From: Mycolicibacterium aromaticivorans JS19b1 = JCM 16368 | GTDB lineage: Bacteria; Actinomycetota; Actinomycetes; Mycobacteriales; Mycobacteriaceae | Direction of reading: 5' to 3' | Assembly (NCBI RefSeq): GCF_000559085.1 | Contig: NZ_JALN02000001.1 | Span: 4,402,001-4,466,000, forward strand | Length of the DNA: 64,000 nt | Part shown: positions 21,675 to 29,917 of the stretch, piece by piece | Layout: each line of letters starts with the position of its first letter | Position numbering within the stretch: the stretch's first letter is position 1 | Program-made: the position numbers and the translations under genes | The notes under the pieces: generated by a model | The model's database searches: none | Seen by the model: only the letters and a program-made list of their open reading frames with translations | What the model was told of the DNA's origin: nothing

Positions 21675-23084
21675 ATGACAGTGGCTGATCCGACCGAGCC
21701 GAGCGTGCAATCCGACGGCACCTACCGCGACAAGCTGGTGGCCGTCGAGCCCGGTGGCAACGAGTTCATCGCGCACGAGGATCGGCACGGGCACCCGCGC
21801 CAGCTGTTCTGGACGTGGACCTCACCCAATCTGGAGTTCGCGACGATCTTCGTCGGCGTCCTGGCGGTGGCCGTCTACGGCATGACCTTCTGGCAGGCCG
21901 TCGCCGGCATCGTGATCGGCACGGGGCTCGGCGCGATCGCCCACTACTTCCTGTCCGCGCGCGGTCCGTTGCACGGCGTGCCGCAGATGGTGTTGGGCCG
22001 CTTGGCGTTCGGGTTCAAAGGCAACGCGGTGCCCGCCGTGCTGATGTCGGTGACGGCCGGGGTCGGCTGGTTCGCCACCAACAGCGTCAGCGGTGCGTTC
22101 GCGCTGTCCACCCTCTTCGGCATCGGACCGCTGGCGGCACTGGTCATCGTCGTGCTGATCCAGACCGGGTTCGCATTCTTCGGCCACAATCTCGTCCAAG
22201 CCTTCGAGCGCTGGTCGTTCCCGGTGCTCGCGGTGATCTTCGCGGTCGCCTCGGTCATGATCCTGACCAAATCCCACTTCGACGCACCTGCGATCGACGG
22301 CGGCGTCGGCGGTCTGGGCGGGTTCCTGTTGACTGTGGGCACCGCCTTCGGCTATGCCGCCGGCTGGACGCCCTATGCCGCCGACTACACCCGGTATCTG
22401 CCGGCCACCGTGTCGACGGCGCGCACCGGGCTGTTCGCCTCACTGGGGCTGTTCCTGTCGTGCACGATCCTCGAGATCGTCGGCGCCGCATCGGTGACCA
22501 TCGGCCCGGCGCTGTCCGACAATCCGACCGAAGCGTTCACCAGCGAGCTGGCCTCGCCACTGGCCAAGGCCACCCTGCTGGCCATCGCGGTGGGTGCAAT
22601 AGCGGCAAATGCGATCAATATCTATTCCGGCGCAATGGCTTTCGTCACCATCGGGGTCAAGCTGCCGCACCATATCGCCCGCGCTCTGGTCACGGTGTTC
22701 TTCGGCGTCGCGGGCTTCTGCATCGCATGGTGGGCGCTGGCCGACGCCGCCGCGAGCTACGAGGCCTTCCTGCTGATCATCGCGTACTGGATCGGACCCT
22801 GGCTGGGCGTGGTGTTCGCCGACCAGTACCTACGCCGGGGCCAGCCCATCGCCGCATTCCTCTACGACCGCAGCTACGCGAACTGGGGCGGATTCGCGTC
22901 GTTCGGCCTCGGCCTGGTGGTGTCGGTGTTGCTGTTCTCCAACCAGGAGAAGTTCGTCGGCTACATCGCCAGAGCGGTACCCCAGCTCGGCGACATCACC
23001 TTCTTCGTAGGCTTCCTGATCGCCGGGGCAAGCTATCTTGTGCTATGCCGATCGAAGATCACCGCCGAACGCACCGCGGTATGA
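21675..23084 (+). CDS. NCS1-family nucleobase permease (purine/cytosine permease-like)
   Basis: A 469-residue membrane protein with about 12 hydrophobic segments, beginning after a 45-residue hydrophilic N-terminus. Family features include the first-helix WTSPNLEFATIFVG, GPLHGVPQMVLGRLAFGFKG, the Asn/Trp-rich substrate helix (TAGVGWFATNSVSGAFAL) and GWTPYAADYTRYLP. NCS1 carriers import nucleobases or hydantoins with Na+ or H+. The coupled deaminase downstream points to cytosine or a modified cytosine as cargo (inference). Its stop overlaps the deaminase ATG in ATGA. This module is absent from the corresponding M. tuberculosis interval as I recall it. Confidence 0.88.
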   Translation: MTVADPTEPSVQSDGTYRDKLVAVEPGGNEFIAHEDRHGHPRQLFWTWTSPNLEFATIFVGVLAVAVYGMTFWQAVAGIVIGTGLGAIAHYFLSARGPLHGVPQMVLGRLAFGFKGNAVPAVLMSVTAGVGWFATNSVSGAFALSTLFGIGPLAALVIVVLIQTGFAFFGHNLVQAFERWSFPVLAVIFAVASVMILTKSHFDAPAIDGGVGGLGGFLLTVGTAFGYAAGWTPYAADYTRYLPATVSTARTGLFASLGLFLSCTILEIVGAASVTIGPALSDNPTEAFTSELASPLAKATLLAIAVGAIAANAINIYSGAMAFVTIGVKLPHHIARALVTVFFGVAGFCIAWWALADAAASYEAFLLIIAYWIGPWLGVVFADQYLRRGQPIAAFLYDRSYANWGGFASFGLGLVVSVLLFSNQEKFVGYIARAVPQLGDITFFVGFLIAGASYLVLCRSKITAERTAV

Positions 23085-23527
23085 CGCCGGAAGCGATGCT
23101 CGACGTCGCCTACGACGAGGCCCGAAAGGGATTGGCGGAAGGCGGAATTCCGATCGGGGCGGCGTTGTTCAGTGCCGACGGGGAGTTGCTGGGCAGCGGC
23201 CACAATATGCGTGTGCAGCTCGACGATCCGTCGATCCACGGGGAGACTTCGGCGTTTCGCAACGCCGGCCGCCAGACCGACTACCGCTCCACGATCATGG
23301 CCACCACGCTGTCGCCGTGCTGGTACTGCTGCGGTCTGGTCCGCCAGTTCAACATCGGGGCGCTGGTGATCGGCGACGCCCGGACCATCGTGTGGGGGCA
23401 CCCGGAACTGGCCGAACTCGGCGTGAAGATCACCGTGCTCGACGACGACCGCTGCTTCGACATGCTCAATCAGTTCATCGCCGACAAACCGCATCTGTGG
23501 AACGAGGACATCGGAGTCGCCGAGTGA
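23081..23527 (+). CDS. cytosine deaminase-like zinc hydrolase
   Basis: A 148-residue CDA-fold enzyme of the yeast-type cytosine deaminase group. The zinc and proton-shuttle motif HGET (His53, Glu55) and the PCWYC motif (Cys80, Cys83) are present, in LSPCWYCCGLVRQFNIGALV. The C-terminal HLWNEDIG resembles the gate region of yeast cytosine deaminase. It would release ammonia from cytosine or an analogue. The ATG overlaps the permease stop; an in-frame ATG at 23045 would add 12 residues and overlap the permease by 40 nt. Its own stop overlaps the next start (GTGA). Guanine or nucleoside deaminase activity cannot be excluded. Confidence 0.85.
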   Translation: MTPEAMLDVAYDEARKGLAEGGIPIGAALFSADGELLGSGHNMRVQLDDPSIHGETSAFRNAGRQTDYRSTIMATTLSPCWYCCGLVRQFNIGALVIGDARTIVWGHPELAELGVKITVLDDDRCFDMLNQFIADKPHLWNEDIGVAE

Positions 23528-24477
23528 TCGCCACGATCGACATCGCCCGCTGGTACGCCGGGGGAGAGCAGGCCGACGCCGTCGCCGCCGAACTCGACGC
23601 TGGGTTGCAGCAGGCCGGTTTCATCCTGGTGACCGGGCACGGCATCGATCCGGAGCTGGCCGCCGGCGTTCGGGCCGCGTCGCGAACGTTCTTCAGTCTG
23701 CCCGACGACGTCAAGCGCCGATACTCGGTGCCGGTCGGCGGCCACGGCTGGATCGCTCCGGGCGCTGAGGCCAATGCCTACGCCGAGGGCACGGAGACGC
23801 CGCCCGACCTCAAGGAGAGCTACAGCCTGGGCGCTGAAACGGCGGTCGGCGACCCCGAGGTCGACCGGATCTGGTTCGCGCCCAACGTCTGGCCCGCCGA
23901 GGTGGCCGAGCTGCAGCCGCTGGTCAACGAGTACACCGCGGCAGTGCACCAACTGGCCGACGACCTGCTGGCCCTGATGGCGCACGCGCTCGGGCTGGCG
24001 GAGAACCCCTTCGTCGCCCTGGCCGACAGGCCGACCTGGACGATGAACATCAACCACTACCCACCGGTCAGCGTGGTCGGCGAGCCCGAACCGGGCCAGT
24101 TCCGGATCGGCCCGCACACCGATTTCGGTACCGTGACGATCCTGGACCGGGAGCCCGGAGCTGGTGGGCTGCAAGTCTTTTCCGAAGCCGATGGATGGGA
24201 AGACGCGCCGTACGATCCCGCCGCGCTGACCATCAACATCGGCGACCTGCTCGAGTACTGGAGCGGGCGGCGTTGGCCGTCGGGTCGGCACCGGGTGCTG
24301 CCCCCGCAGCCGCATGCTCCCGAAGAGGATCTGATCTCGCTGATCTACTTCTACGAGGCCAACTATGACGCCCTCGTCACGCCACTGGAGCCGCCGGTCG
24401 GGCGGGTGCCCGGGCTGTCGCCGGTGACATCATCGGCGTTCATCAAGGAACGGCTGGACGCCATCACCGTTGGCTGA
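23524..24477 (+). CDS. 2-oxoglutarate/Fe(II) oxygenase-like protein, IPNS type
   Basis: A 317-residue protein with the DIOX_N-type N-terminus (GFILVTGHGIDPEL) and a C-terminal 2OG-Fe(II) domain. The iron triad reads His198, Asp200 (IGPHTDFG) and His256 (SGRHRV). The usual RxS 2-oxoglutarate clamp about 10-15 residues later is not evident: the matching position reads DLISLIYFY, with Leu in place of Arg. The GTG start overlaps the deaminase stop, so permease, deaminase and oxygenase are coupled. In fungi a relative, thymine 7-hydroxylase, oxidises the methyl group of thymine, so a role with 5-methylated pyrimidines is a hypothesis. The last 48 nt overlap the convergent reductase gene. Confidence 0.82.
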   Translation: MIATIDIARWYAGGEQADAVAAELDAGLQQAGFILVTGHGIDPELAAGVRAASRTFFSLPDDVKRRYSVPVGGHGWIAPGAEANAYAEGTETPPDLKESYSLGAETAVGDPEVDRIWFAPNVWPAEVAELQPLVNEYTAAVHQLADDLLALMAHALGLAENPFVALADRPTWTMNINHYPPVSVVGEPEPGQFRIGPHTDFGTVTILDREPGAGGLQVFSEADGWEDAPYDPAALTINIGDLLEYWSGRRWPSGRHRVLPPQPHAPEEDLISLIYFYEANYDALVTPLEPPVGRVPGLSPVTSSAFIKERLDAITVG

Positions 24478-25362
24478 CGTTTGGCCCGGAATCACGTCGA
24501 GATCGGCAATGTCACTCTCGCTCAACGTGATAGCGCCGGCAGCGGCATTCTCCTCGAGATGCCCGACGGACCCCGTGCCGGGTATCAGCAGAACGTTCGG
24601 CGCGTGGGCGAGCAGCCACGCCAGACCGATCTGAGCGGGCGTCACGCCACGTTCGGCGGCGATCCGAACCACTTCGGGGTTGTCGGCGACTTTCGGGAAA
24701 CCGGCGAAGCCGGACCCGAGTGGAAAAAACGGAACCCACGCGATGTCGTTGTCCGCGCAGAACTGCAGGCAGTCTTCGTGGGTCCGGTCGAGCAGACTGT
24801 AGGCGTTTTGGACACATACGATCTCGGCGCCAACGGCCCGCTGCACTGTCTCCAACGCGACGTTGCTGATGCCGATCGCACCGATCTTGCCCTCGTCGCG
24901 CAGCGCGATCAGCTCGGCGAGCTGATCGTCGAGGTCCACGATCTGGTCACCGTCGGCGATCAGCCCGGGCCCGATATCGGCACGGCGTAGGTTCACCACG
25001 GGAATCTGGTCCAAGCCGAGACCATCGAGGTCGAGTTCGACGGAAGCGCGCAATTCGGCGGGCTTCTGCGCAAGCGCCAGTGGTACGTCGGCGTCTGGAA
25101 CTGCCCGCGCCCCAACCTTGCTCACGATCACAAGGTCGTCGCGATACGGGGCGAGTGCGCGCCGGATTCGGCGGTTGACTTCCCCATCGCCATAGAACGA
25201 GGCGGTGTCGATGTGGTTGACGCCCAATTCGACTGCTCGGTGAAGCAACGACACGGCGTCGTCGATCGCGACGCTCTCGAGGCTCATGGCGCCGTACCCC
25301 ACGCGGGCCACCGAGCGATCGCCGAGCGGGGCCGTGCCGCCGGGCGCTGATGTAGATGTCAT
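24430..25362 (-). CDS. aldo/keto reductase
   Basis: A 310-residue (beta/alpha)8 oxidoreductase using NADPH. The opening GYGAMSLES, the catalytic Asp and Tyr in HIDTASFYGDGEVNRR and the Lys in VIVSKVG are present. The fourth tetrad residue, normally His in a LxLLxxH segment, appears as Asn in QIPVVNLRRADIG. The cofactor segments are IGISNV and LLIPGTGSVGHLEENAAAG. Such a change may shift activity towards specific carbonyls, but the substrate is unknown. It is divergent from the TetR gene across an 80-nt gap with two palindromes, so it is the probable target of that regulator. Confidence 0.88.
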   Translation of the reverse strand: MTSTSAPGGTAPLGDRSVARVGYGAMSLESVAIDDAVSLLHRAVELGVNHIDTASFYGDGEVNRRIRRALAPYRDDLVIVSKVGARAVPDADVPLALAQKPAELRASVELDLDGLGLDQIPVVNLRRADIGPGLIADGDQIVDLDDQLAELIALRDEGKIGAIGISNVALETVQRAVGAEIVCVQNAYSLLDRTHEDCLQFCADNDIAWVPFFPLGSGFAGFPKVADNPEVVRIAAERGVTPAQIGLAWLLAHAPNVLLIPGTGSVGHLEENAAAGAITLSESDIADLDVIPGQTSANGDGVQPFLDERR

Positions 25363-25391
25363 GGCAATCCTGTCATGTCATAATCGGCAAT

Positions 25392-25407
25392 GCGGAGGAT
25401 CCTCCGC
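25392..25407. promoter_or_regulatory. palindromic operator 1 of the TetR regulator
   Basis: A perfect 16-bp palindrome, GCGGAGGATCCTCCGC, in the short gap between the divergent reductase and tetR genes. Its centre lies 34 bp from the centre of operator 2, just over three helical turns. Position and symmetry are typical of TetR-family operators. Confidence 0.7.
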
Positions 25408-25426
25408 TTAATCAACCGTAACAAAA

Positions 25427-25440
25427 CGGAGGAGCCTCCG
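25427..25440. promoter_or_regulatory. palindromic operator 2, overlapping the tetR ribosome-binding site
   Basis: CGGAGGAGCCTCCG repeats the arms of operator 1 (CGGAGG/CCTCCG) with one altered centre base. It ends 2 nt before the tetR ATG, and its GGAGGAG is the ribosome-binding site. Bound repressor here would block tetR expression directly, implying autoregulation. Confidence 0.66.
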
Positions 25441-25442
25441 CT

Positions 25443-25991
25443 ATGGCGGAACGAGTGCGGGCCGACGCCCTGCGCAACCGCGAGCGCCTGCTTGAGGTCG
25501 CCACGGCGGCGTTCGCCTCCGGCGAGGACCAGGTCACGCTCGAGGCGATCGCTCGCAGGGCCGGGGTCGGAATCGGCACGCTGTACCGCCATTTCCCCAG
25601 CCGGGAGGCTCTCACGGAGGCGGTGTACCGCACCGAGTTGGCCGAGGTTGCAGCCGCGGCAACCCAGCTGGCGGACCAGCACCCGCCGGCGATCGCTCTG
25701 CGCCGATGGATGGACCGCTACGCCGAATTCGTCGCCACCAAGCGTGGAATGGCCGAGTCGCTCCGGGTGATGCTGGACTCCGGCGCTGTGCTGCGCTCGG
25801 ACACCATGGCGAGCATCGTCGGGGCCGTCGACCTGCTGCTTGCGGCCGGGGTGGCCGAGGGCAGTCTGCGGGCCGATGTGCGCGCCGAAGACGTGGTGTC
25901 CAGCCTGTTGGGCATCTTCCTGACGAGCGGATCAAGCGAGCAGGCTCAGCGGATGCTGGACCTTCTCGCGGCTGGAGTGGCCGCCCGTTAG
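25443..25991 (+). CDS. TetR-family transcriptional regulator
   Basis: A 182-residue regulator. The N-terminal helix-turn-helix covers about residues 8-55 (RERLLEVATAAF, then ITLEAIA-like LEAIARRAGVGIGTLYRHFP), the TetR signature. The C-terminal ligand domain is Ala/Leu-rich and resembles the SbtR-type C-domain (FVATKRGMAESLRVMLDSGA). It is divergent from the aldo/keto reductase, and two matching palindromes lie between them. The inducer is unknown. Downstream, rpiB begins only 10 nt after the stop, but rpiB is a conserved backbone gene and probably also has its own expression signals. Confidence 0.9.
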   Translation: MAERVRADALRNRERLLEVATAAFASGEDQVTLEAIARRAGVGIGTLYRHFPSREALTEAVYRTELAEVAAAATQLADQHPPAIALRRWMDRYAEFVATKRGMAESLRVMLDSGAVLRSDTMASIVGAVDLLLAAGVAEGSLRADVRAEDVVSSLLGIFLTSGSSEQAQRMLDLLAAGVAAR

Positions 25992-26001
25992 GGTTACGGC
26001 C

Positions 26002-26481
26002 ATGCGTGTCTACCTCGGCTCTGACCATGCCGGATACGAACTCAAGCAAGCCATCATCGAGCACCTGAAAAACGGTGGTCACGAGCCGATCGACTGCGGC
26101 GCGTTCACCTACGACGCCGAGGACGACTACCCGGCGTTCTGCATCGCCGCAGCGACCAAGACGCTGGCCGACCCGGAGAGCCTGGGCATCGTGATCGGCG
26201 GGTCCGGCAACGGCGAGCAGATCGCGGCCAACAAGGTGCCCGGCATCCGCTGCGCGCTGGCGTGGAGTGTTGAGACCGCCTCGCTGGCCCGCGAGCACAA
26301 CAATGCTCAGGTGATCGGCATCGGTGGCCGTATGCACCCGGTGGAGGATGCGCTGAGCTTCGTCGACGCGTTCATCAACACCCCGTGGTCAAAAGCCGAA
26401 CGCCACCAACGCCGTATCGACATCCTCGACGAGTACGAGCGCACCCACGTCGCGCCCCCGGTGCCCGGCGCCCCGGCCTGA
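26002..26481 (+). CDS. rpiB: ribose-5-phosphate isomerase B
   Basis: A 159-residue RpiB/LacAB enzyme interconverting ribulose-5-phosphate and ribose-5-phosphate in the non-oxidative pentose phosphate pathway. It opens MRVYLGSDHAGYELKQAI. GGSGNGEQIAANKVPGIR contains the Glu used as general base in the mycobacterial enzyme, in place of the Cys of the E. coli type. LAREHNNAQVIGIGGRM provides the phosphate site. The stop lies 3 nt before the GTG of nei, as in M. tuberculosis (Rv2465c-Rv2464c), suggesting co-transcription. Confidence 0.95.
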   Translation: MRVYLGSDHAGYELKQAIIEHLKNGGHEPIDCGAFTYDAEDDYPAFCIAAATKTLADPESLGIVIGGSGNGEQIAANKVPGIRCALAWSVETASLAREHNNAQVIGIGGRMHPVEDALSFVDAFINTPWSKAERHQRRIDILDEYERTHVAPPVPGAPA

Positions 26482-26484
26482 CCC

Positions 26485-27276
26485 GTGCCGGAAGGGCACA
26501 CCCTTCACCGGCTCGCGCGGCTGCACCAGCGCCGGTTCGCAGGCGCCCCGGCGGCCGTGTCGAGTCCGCAGGGCAGGTTCACCGATGCCTCGATCGTCGA
26601 CGGCCGGGTGTTCACCCACGCCTCGGTCTGGGGCAAGCACCTGTTCCACCACTACGACGGCGGTCCGATCGTGCACGTCCACCTGGGGCTGTACGGCACC
26701 TTCACCGAGATGCCGGTGCCGATGCCGCTGCCGGTCGGTCAGGTGCGTATGCGGATCGTCGGCGATGAGTGGGGCACCGACCTGCGCGGTCCGACCGCAT
26801 GCGAGGTGCTCGACGAGGCGCAGGTTGCGGCCATCGTGGCCCGGCTCGGGCCCGACCCGCTGCGCCGGGATGCCGACCCCGCGCTTCCGTGGGCCCGAAT
26901 CTCCAAGTCCCGCAAGACCATCGGCGCCCTACTGATGGACCAGAGCGTGATCGCCGGAGTGGGCAACGTCTACCGCAGCGAATTGCTCTTCCGGCATCAC
27001 CTCGACCCGTACCGGCTGGGCCGGGACGTCTCCGAGGCCGAGTTCGCCGACGCCTGGACCGACCTGGTCGAGTTGATGAAGGTCGGCGTTCGGCGAGGCA
27101 AGATCGTGGTGGTGCGGCCCGAACACGATCACGGTGCGCCGTCGTACGCCCCGAACCGTCCGCGCACCTACGTCTACCGGCGCGCCGGTGAGCCCTGCCG
27201 GGTGTGCGCGACCCCGATCCGGACCGCCGAATTGGAAGGCCGCAACGTGTTTTGGTGCCCGACCTGCCAGGTGTGA
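26485..27276 (+). CDS. nei: Fpg/Nei-family DNA glycosylase
   Basis: A 263-residue base-excision repair glycosylase/AP lyase. After the initiating Met come the catalytic Pro2 and Glu3 (MPEGHTLHRLAR). The beta-hairpin Lys is in SVWGKHLFHH. The helix-two-turn-helix includes KTIGALLMDQSVIAGVGNVY, and the C-terminal zinc finger is CRVCATPIRTAELEGRNVF with WCPTC. It removes oxidised pyrimidines in the Nei class. The GTG start is fixed by Pro2. It corresponds to nei1 (Rv2464c). Confidence 0.93.
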   Translation: MPEGHTLHRLARLHQRRFAGAPAAVSSPQGRFTDASIVDGRVFTHASVWGKHLFHHYDGGPIVHVHLGLYGTFTEMPVPMPLPVGQVRMRIVGDEWGTDLRGPTACEVLDEAQVAAIVARLGPDPLRRDADPALPWARISKSRKTIGALLMDQSVIAGVGNVYRSELLFRHHLDPYRLGRDVSEAEFADAWTDLVELMKVGVRRGKIVVVRPEHDHGAPSYAPNRPRTYVYRRAGEPCRVCATPIRTAELEGRNVFWCPTCQV

Positions 27277-27312
27277 TCAGCGCCGCCGGACGGCACCCGC
27301 GAGAATGCTTGT

Positions 27313-29001
27313 ATGGAACTGATTCTCGTCGTCGTCGGCGCCATCGTCGTCGCGGCGATCGCCAAGAACCGTGGCTTGGAACCTGCCCTGATGATCGTCG
27401 TTGTTGGCATCGCCGCGTCGTTCCTGCCGGGCTTTACCGCGCCTGAACTGGACTCCCATGTCCTGCTCTCGGTGGTCCTGCCGCCGCTGTTGTACTCCGC
27501 GGCGCTGGACTTCTCGTTTCCGGCGTTCATGCGCAACATCAAGCCGATCCTCGGCCTCGGGGTGGGCCTGGTCGTGGTCACCGCGTTTGCGGTGGCCGCG
27601 GTGTCCGCGTGGCTGGTCGTGGTGCCGTTGACGTTCGCGACCGCGCTGGTGCTCGGCGCCATCGTCGCGCCGCCAGACGCGGTCACCGCCGTCGCCGTCG
27701 GCCGCAAGCTGGGCCTGCCCAAGCGGGTGATGACGATCCTGACCGGGGAGAGCCTGATCAACGATGCCGCCGCGCTCGCGTTGTTCTCGATCGCCGTCGC
27801 CCAGGTCGCGGGCACCCACACCTTCATCGCCAACCCGCTGCTGCTGTTCGGCTACAGCGCGCTGCTCGGTCCGGTGGTGGGCGTCGCGCTCGGCTACGTG
27901 ACCCTGTGGATTCGCGAACGCCTCAACAGCGCCAGCCTGGAGACGATCCAAGGCCTGGTGGTGCCGTTCGCCGCCTACATCACCGCCGAGCGATTCCACG
28001 CCTCCGGCGTGCTGGCCGTGGTGGCGGCCGGGTTCATCGTCGGCAGCGGCACCCTGAGCGCCGGCTACCAGACCAGGCTGCAGGAACGCTACGTCTGGCA
28101 CTCGGTGGACGTGCTGCTGGAGGCGTTCGTCTTCGCCTACATCGGGCTGCATCTGCGCTTTGTCCTGGAGGATCTGCGCGATGCCCACGAATCGCTGGCG
28201 GAGGTCGGCATCGCGGCACTGGTGGTGCTGACGATCGTGCTCGTGATCCGTCCACTCTCGGTGTTCGTGATGTTCGGCCGCGGAGTGCTGTCCCGGCACG
28301 TCGACCGCAGGCTGAGTGTGCCGATTCCCGAGGGTGGCCGCGGCGCACTCGGCGTCCGCAAACCCGGCGAGCCAAAAGGTAAGTGGCGCTCCATGATCGA
28401 CCACACTGCGTTGACGTGGCAGGAGAACGTCGTGGTGTCGTGGACCGGGATGCGTGGTGTGGTGACGTTGGCCGCCGCGGCCGGTATCCCGCCGACCGTG
28501 GCCAGCGGCGAGCCGTTCCCGGAACGGGCCACCATCCAGGCGATCGCGTTCGCGGTGGCGGTGGGCACACTGCTGCTGCAGGGATGGACGCTGCCGCCGC
28601 TGATCCGCCGTCTGCACCTGTCCTCGCGGGAGGACGACCGGATCTACGACCGCGAGGAGACCTACAAGACCGAGCACACCGTGCACATGGCCGCCGACGA
28701 GGTGCTGGCCCAGTTCGAGGCCGCGCCGCCGGCGGGCCTCGACCCGCACGTGCTGACCGACATCCGCAACTGGATCGCTCGCCATTCCAAGGATGCCGAT
28801 GAGATGCCCGACCCCGAGGAGCACGATCTCCGCGCGGAGGTGTTCTCCACCCTGTACCGCAATGTGCTTGCCGCACAACGTGCTGCGCTGATCACCGAAC
28901 GCGACGAGGGACGCATCGACGATGAGGCCGTTCGCGCGATGCTCGACAGGCTGGACTTGCAGGAGGCCAGCGTGACCGCCCGGATGGAGAGCCGGATCTA
29001 G
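27313..29001 (+). CDS. Na+/H+ antiporter, CPA1 (NhaP) family
   Basis: A 562-residue protein with about 12 membrane segments and a cytoplasmic tail of about 130 residues from residue 435. The ion site is in TGESLINDAAALALFSIAVA, the CPA1 Asn-Asp pair, and APPDAVTAVAVGRKLGLPKR precedes it. TGMRGVVTLAAAAGIP is the third conserved block. It exchanges cytoplasmic Na+ or K+ for protons, aiding pH and salt balance. The C-terminal tail is charged and helical. It begins 36 nt after nei. M. tuberculosis has a related protein (Rv2287) at another location, so this placement appears specific to this lineage. Confidence 0.92.
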   Translation: MELILVVVGAIVVAAIAKNRGLEPALMIVVVGIAASFLPGFTAPELDSHVLLSVVLPPLLYSAALDFSFPAFMRNIKPILGLGVGLVVVTAFAVAAVSAWLVVVPLTFATALVLGAIVAPPDAVTAVAVGRKLGLPKRVMTILTGESLINDAAALALFSIAVAQVAGTHTFIANPLLLFGYSALLGPVVGVALGYVTLWIRERLNSASLETIQGLVVPFAAYITAERFHASGVLAVVAAGFIVGSGTLSAGYQTRLQERYVWHSVDVLLEAFVFAYIGLHLRFVLEDLRDAHESLAEVGIAALVVLTIVLVIRPLSVFVMFGRGVLSRHVDRRLSVPIPEGGRGALGVRKPGEPKGKWRSMIDHTALTWQENVVVSWTGMRGVVTLAAAAGIPPTVASGEPFPERATIQAIAFAVAVGTLLLQGWTLPPLIRRLHLSSREDDRIYDREETYKTEHTVHMAADEVLAQFEAAPPAGLDPHVLTDIRNWIARHSKDADEMPDPEEHDLRAEVFSTLYRNVLAAQRAALITERDEGRIDDEAVRAMLDRLDLQEASVTARMESRI

Positions 29002-29011
29002 TTTCCCGGGG

Positions 29012-29872
29012 CTAGAAGTCGCCGAACCCGCCGCCGAAGTCTCCGCCACCGAAGTCGCCGCCACCCCAGCCGCTGCTGTCGCCGAGGCCGCCGCCGTCCC
29101 AGCCGCCGCCGTCGCCGCCCCAGCCACCGCCGTCGCCGCCCCAGCCGCCATCCTGGCCACCGGCGTCCAGACCCTGGTCGAAACCCTGGCCGTAGCCCTG
29201 GTCGAAACCCGAACCGAATCCGTTCTCGAATCCCGAAGCGCCGTAGTCGACGCCGTGCATGCCGGAGAACAGTGCGTCGAACAACAGCACCGATCCGACA
29301 CCCCACGCGCCGGCCACCAGGGCCGTCTTCCACCACGGCTCGGAGTACCAGCCCGCCGGCACCGGACGGCCCGCGACCTGACCGCCGGGGTAGTAGTTCG
29401 GGGTCCGCTGGCTCGGTGTGGGGGAGGCCTCGATCTCGCGGCCATCGAACTGCACTCTGCGGTCCTCGGTCACCGCGCCCGCGGCCTTCTGGCCGGACAC
29501 TGTCTCCAGTTCGGGGCCTGGATCCATACCCATCGCGGTGCGGGCGGCGCGCACGTAGTACAGCCCTTCGATCGCGCTTTCCTTGGCCAGCATTGCCTGC
29601 TTGGCGGTGGTGGCCTGATCGATCTGAGAGGAGGCGGCGGTGAATCGCTCGGATGCGTCGGCCAGCGCTTGGGTGGCGGCCTCGTTGTTGCCGGACAGAT
29701 TGAGCACCTGGCCGCCGAGGCGCTCGATCACCCGGCGAGCATCGGCCTTTGCGTCGGCCAGCGCAGCCGCGCTGCGATTGCCCGAGGCCCGCGACGAACT
29801 CACCACCGCCAGCACGATCACGCCGATGACGACCAGGATGAGCACGACCAGCACACCATTCATGGCGTCCAC
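29012..29872 (-). CDS. DUF1542-type membrane protein with Gly/Asp-rich tail
   Basis: A 286-residue protein. An N-terminal transmembrane helix (about residues 5-24) is followed by a coiled-coil-like helical region (about 35-110, ADAKADARRVIERLGGQVLN). A second hydrophobic segment lies near 185-205 (WKTALVAGAWGVGSVLLFDA), and the last 70 residues are Gly/Asp/Trp repeats such as GGWGGDGGG and GGGDFGGG. GTG at 29872 has AGGA 9 nt upstream; ATG at 29863 is an alternative. The family is uncharacterised. It is convergent with the antiporter, with 10 nt between them. Confidence 0.72.
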   Translation of the reverse strand: MDAMNGVLVVLILVVIGVIVLAVVSSSRASGNRSAAALADAKADARRVIERLGGQVLNLSGNNEAATQALADASERFTAASSQIDQATTAKQAMLAKESAIEGLYYVRAARTAMGMDPGPELETVSGQKAAGAVTEDRRVQFDGREIEASPTPSQRTPNYYPGGQVAGRPVPAGWYSEPWWKTALVAGAWGVGSVLLFDALFSGMHGVDYGASGFENGFGSGFDQGYGQGFDQGLDAGGQDGGWGGDGGGWGGDGGGWDGGGLGDSSGWGGGDFGGGDFGGGFGDF

Positions 29873-29917
29873 AGTACCGATCCTGTGAAAGTGCTCCGGA
29901 GAACGAGAATTAGCTCG

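Noticed and set aside
21815..23527. 570-codon plus-strand frame appearing to fuse unknown sequence to the deaminase
   Set aside because: The first 420 codons are an out-of-frame reading of the permease gene; only the last 148 are the real deaminase.
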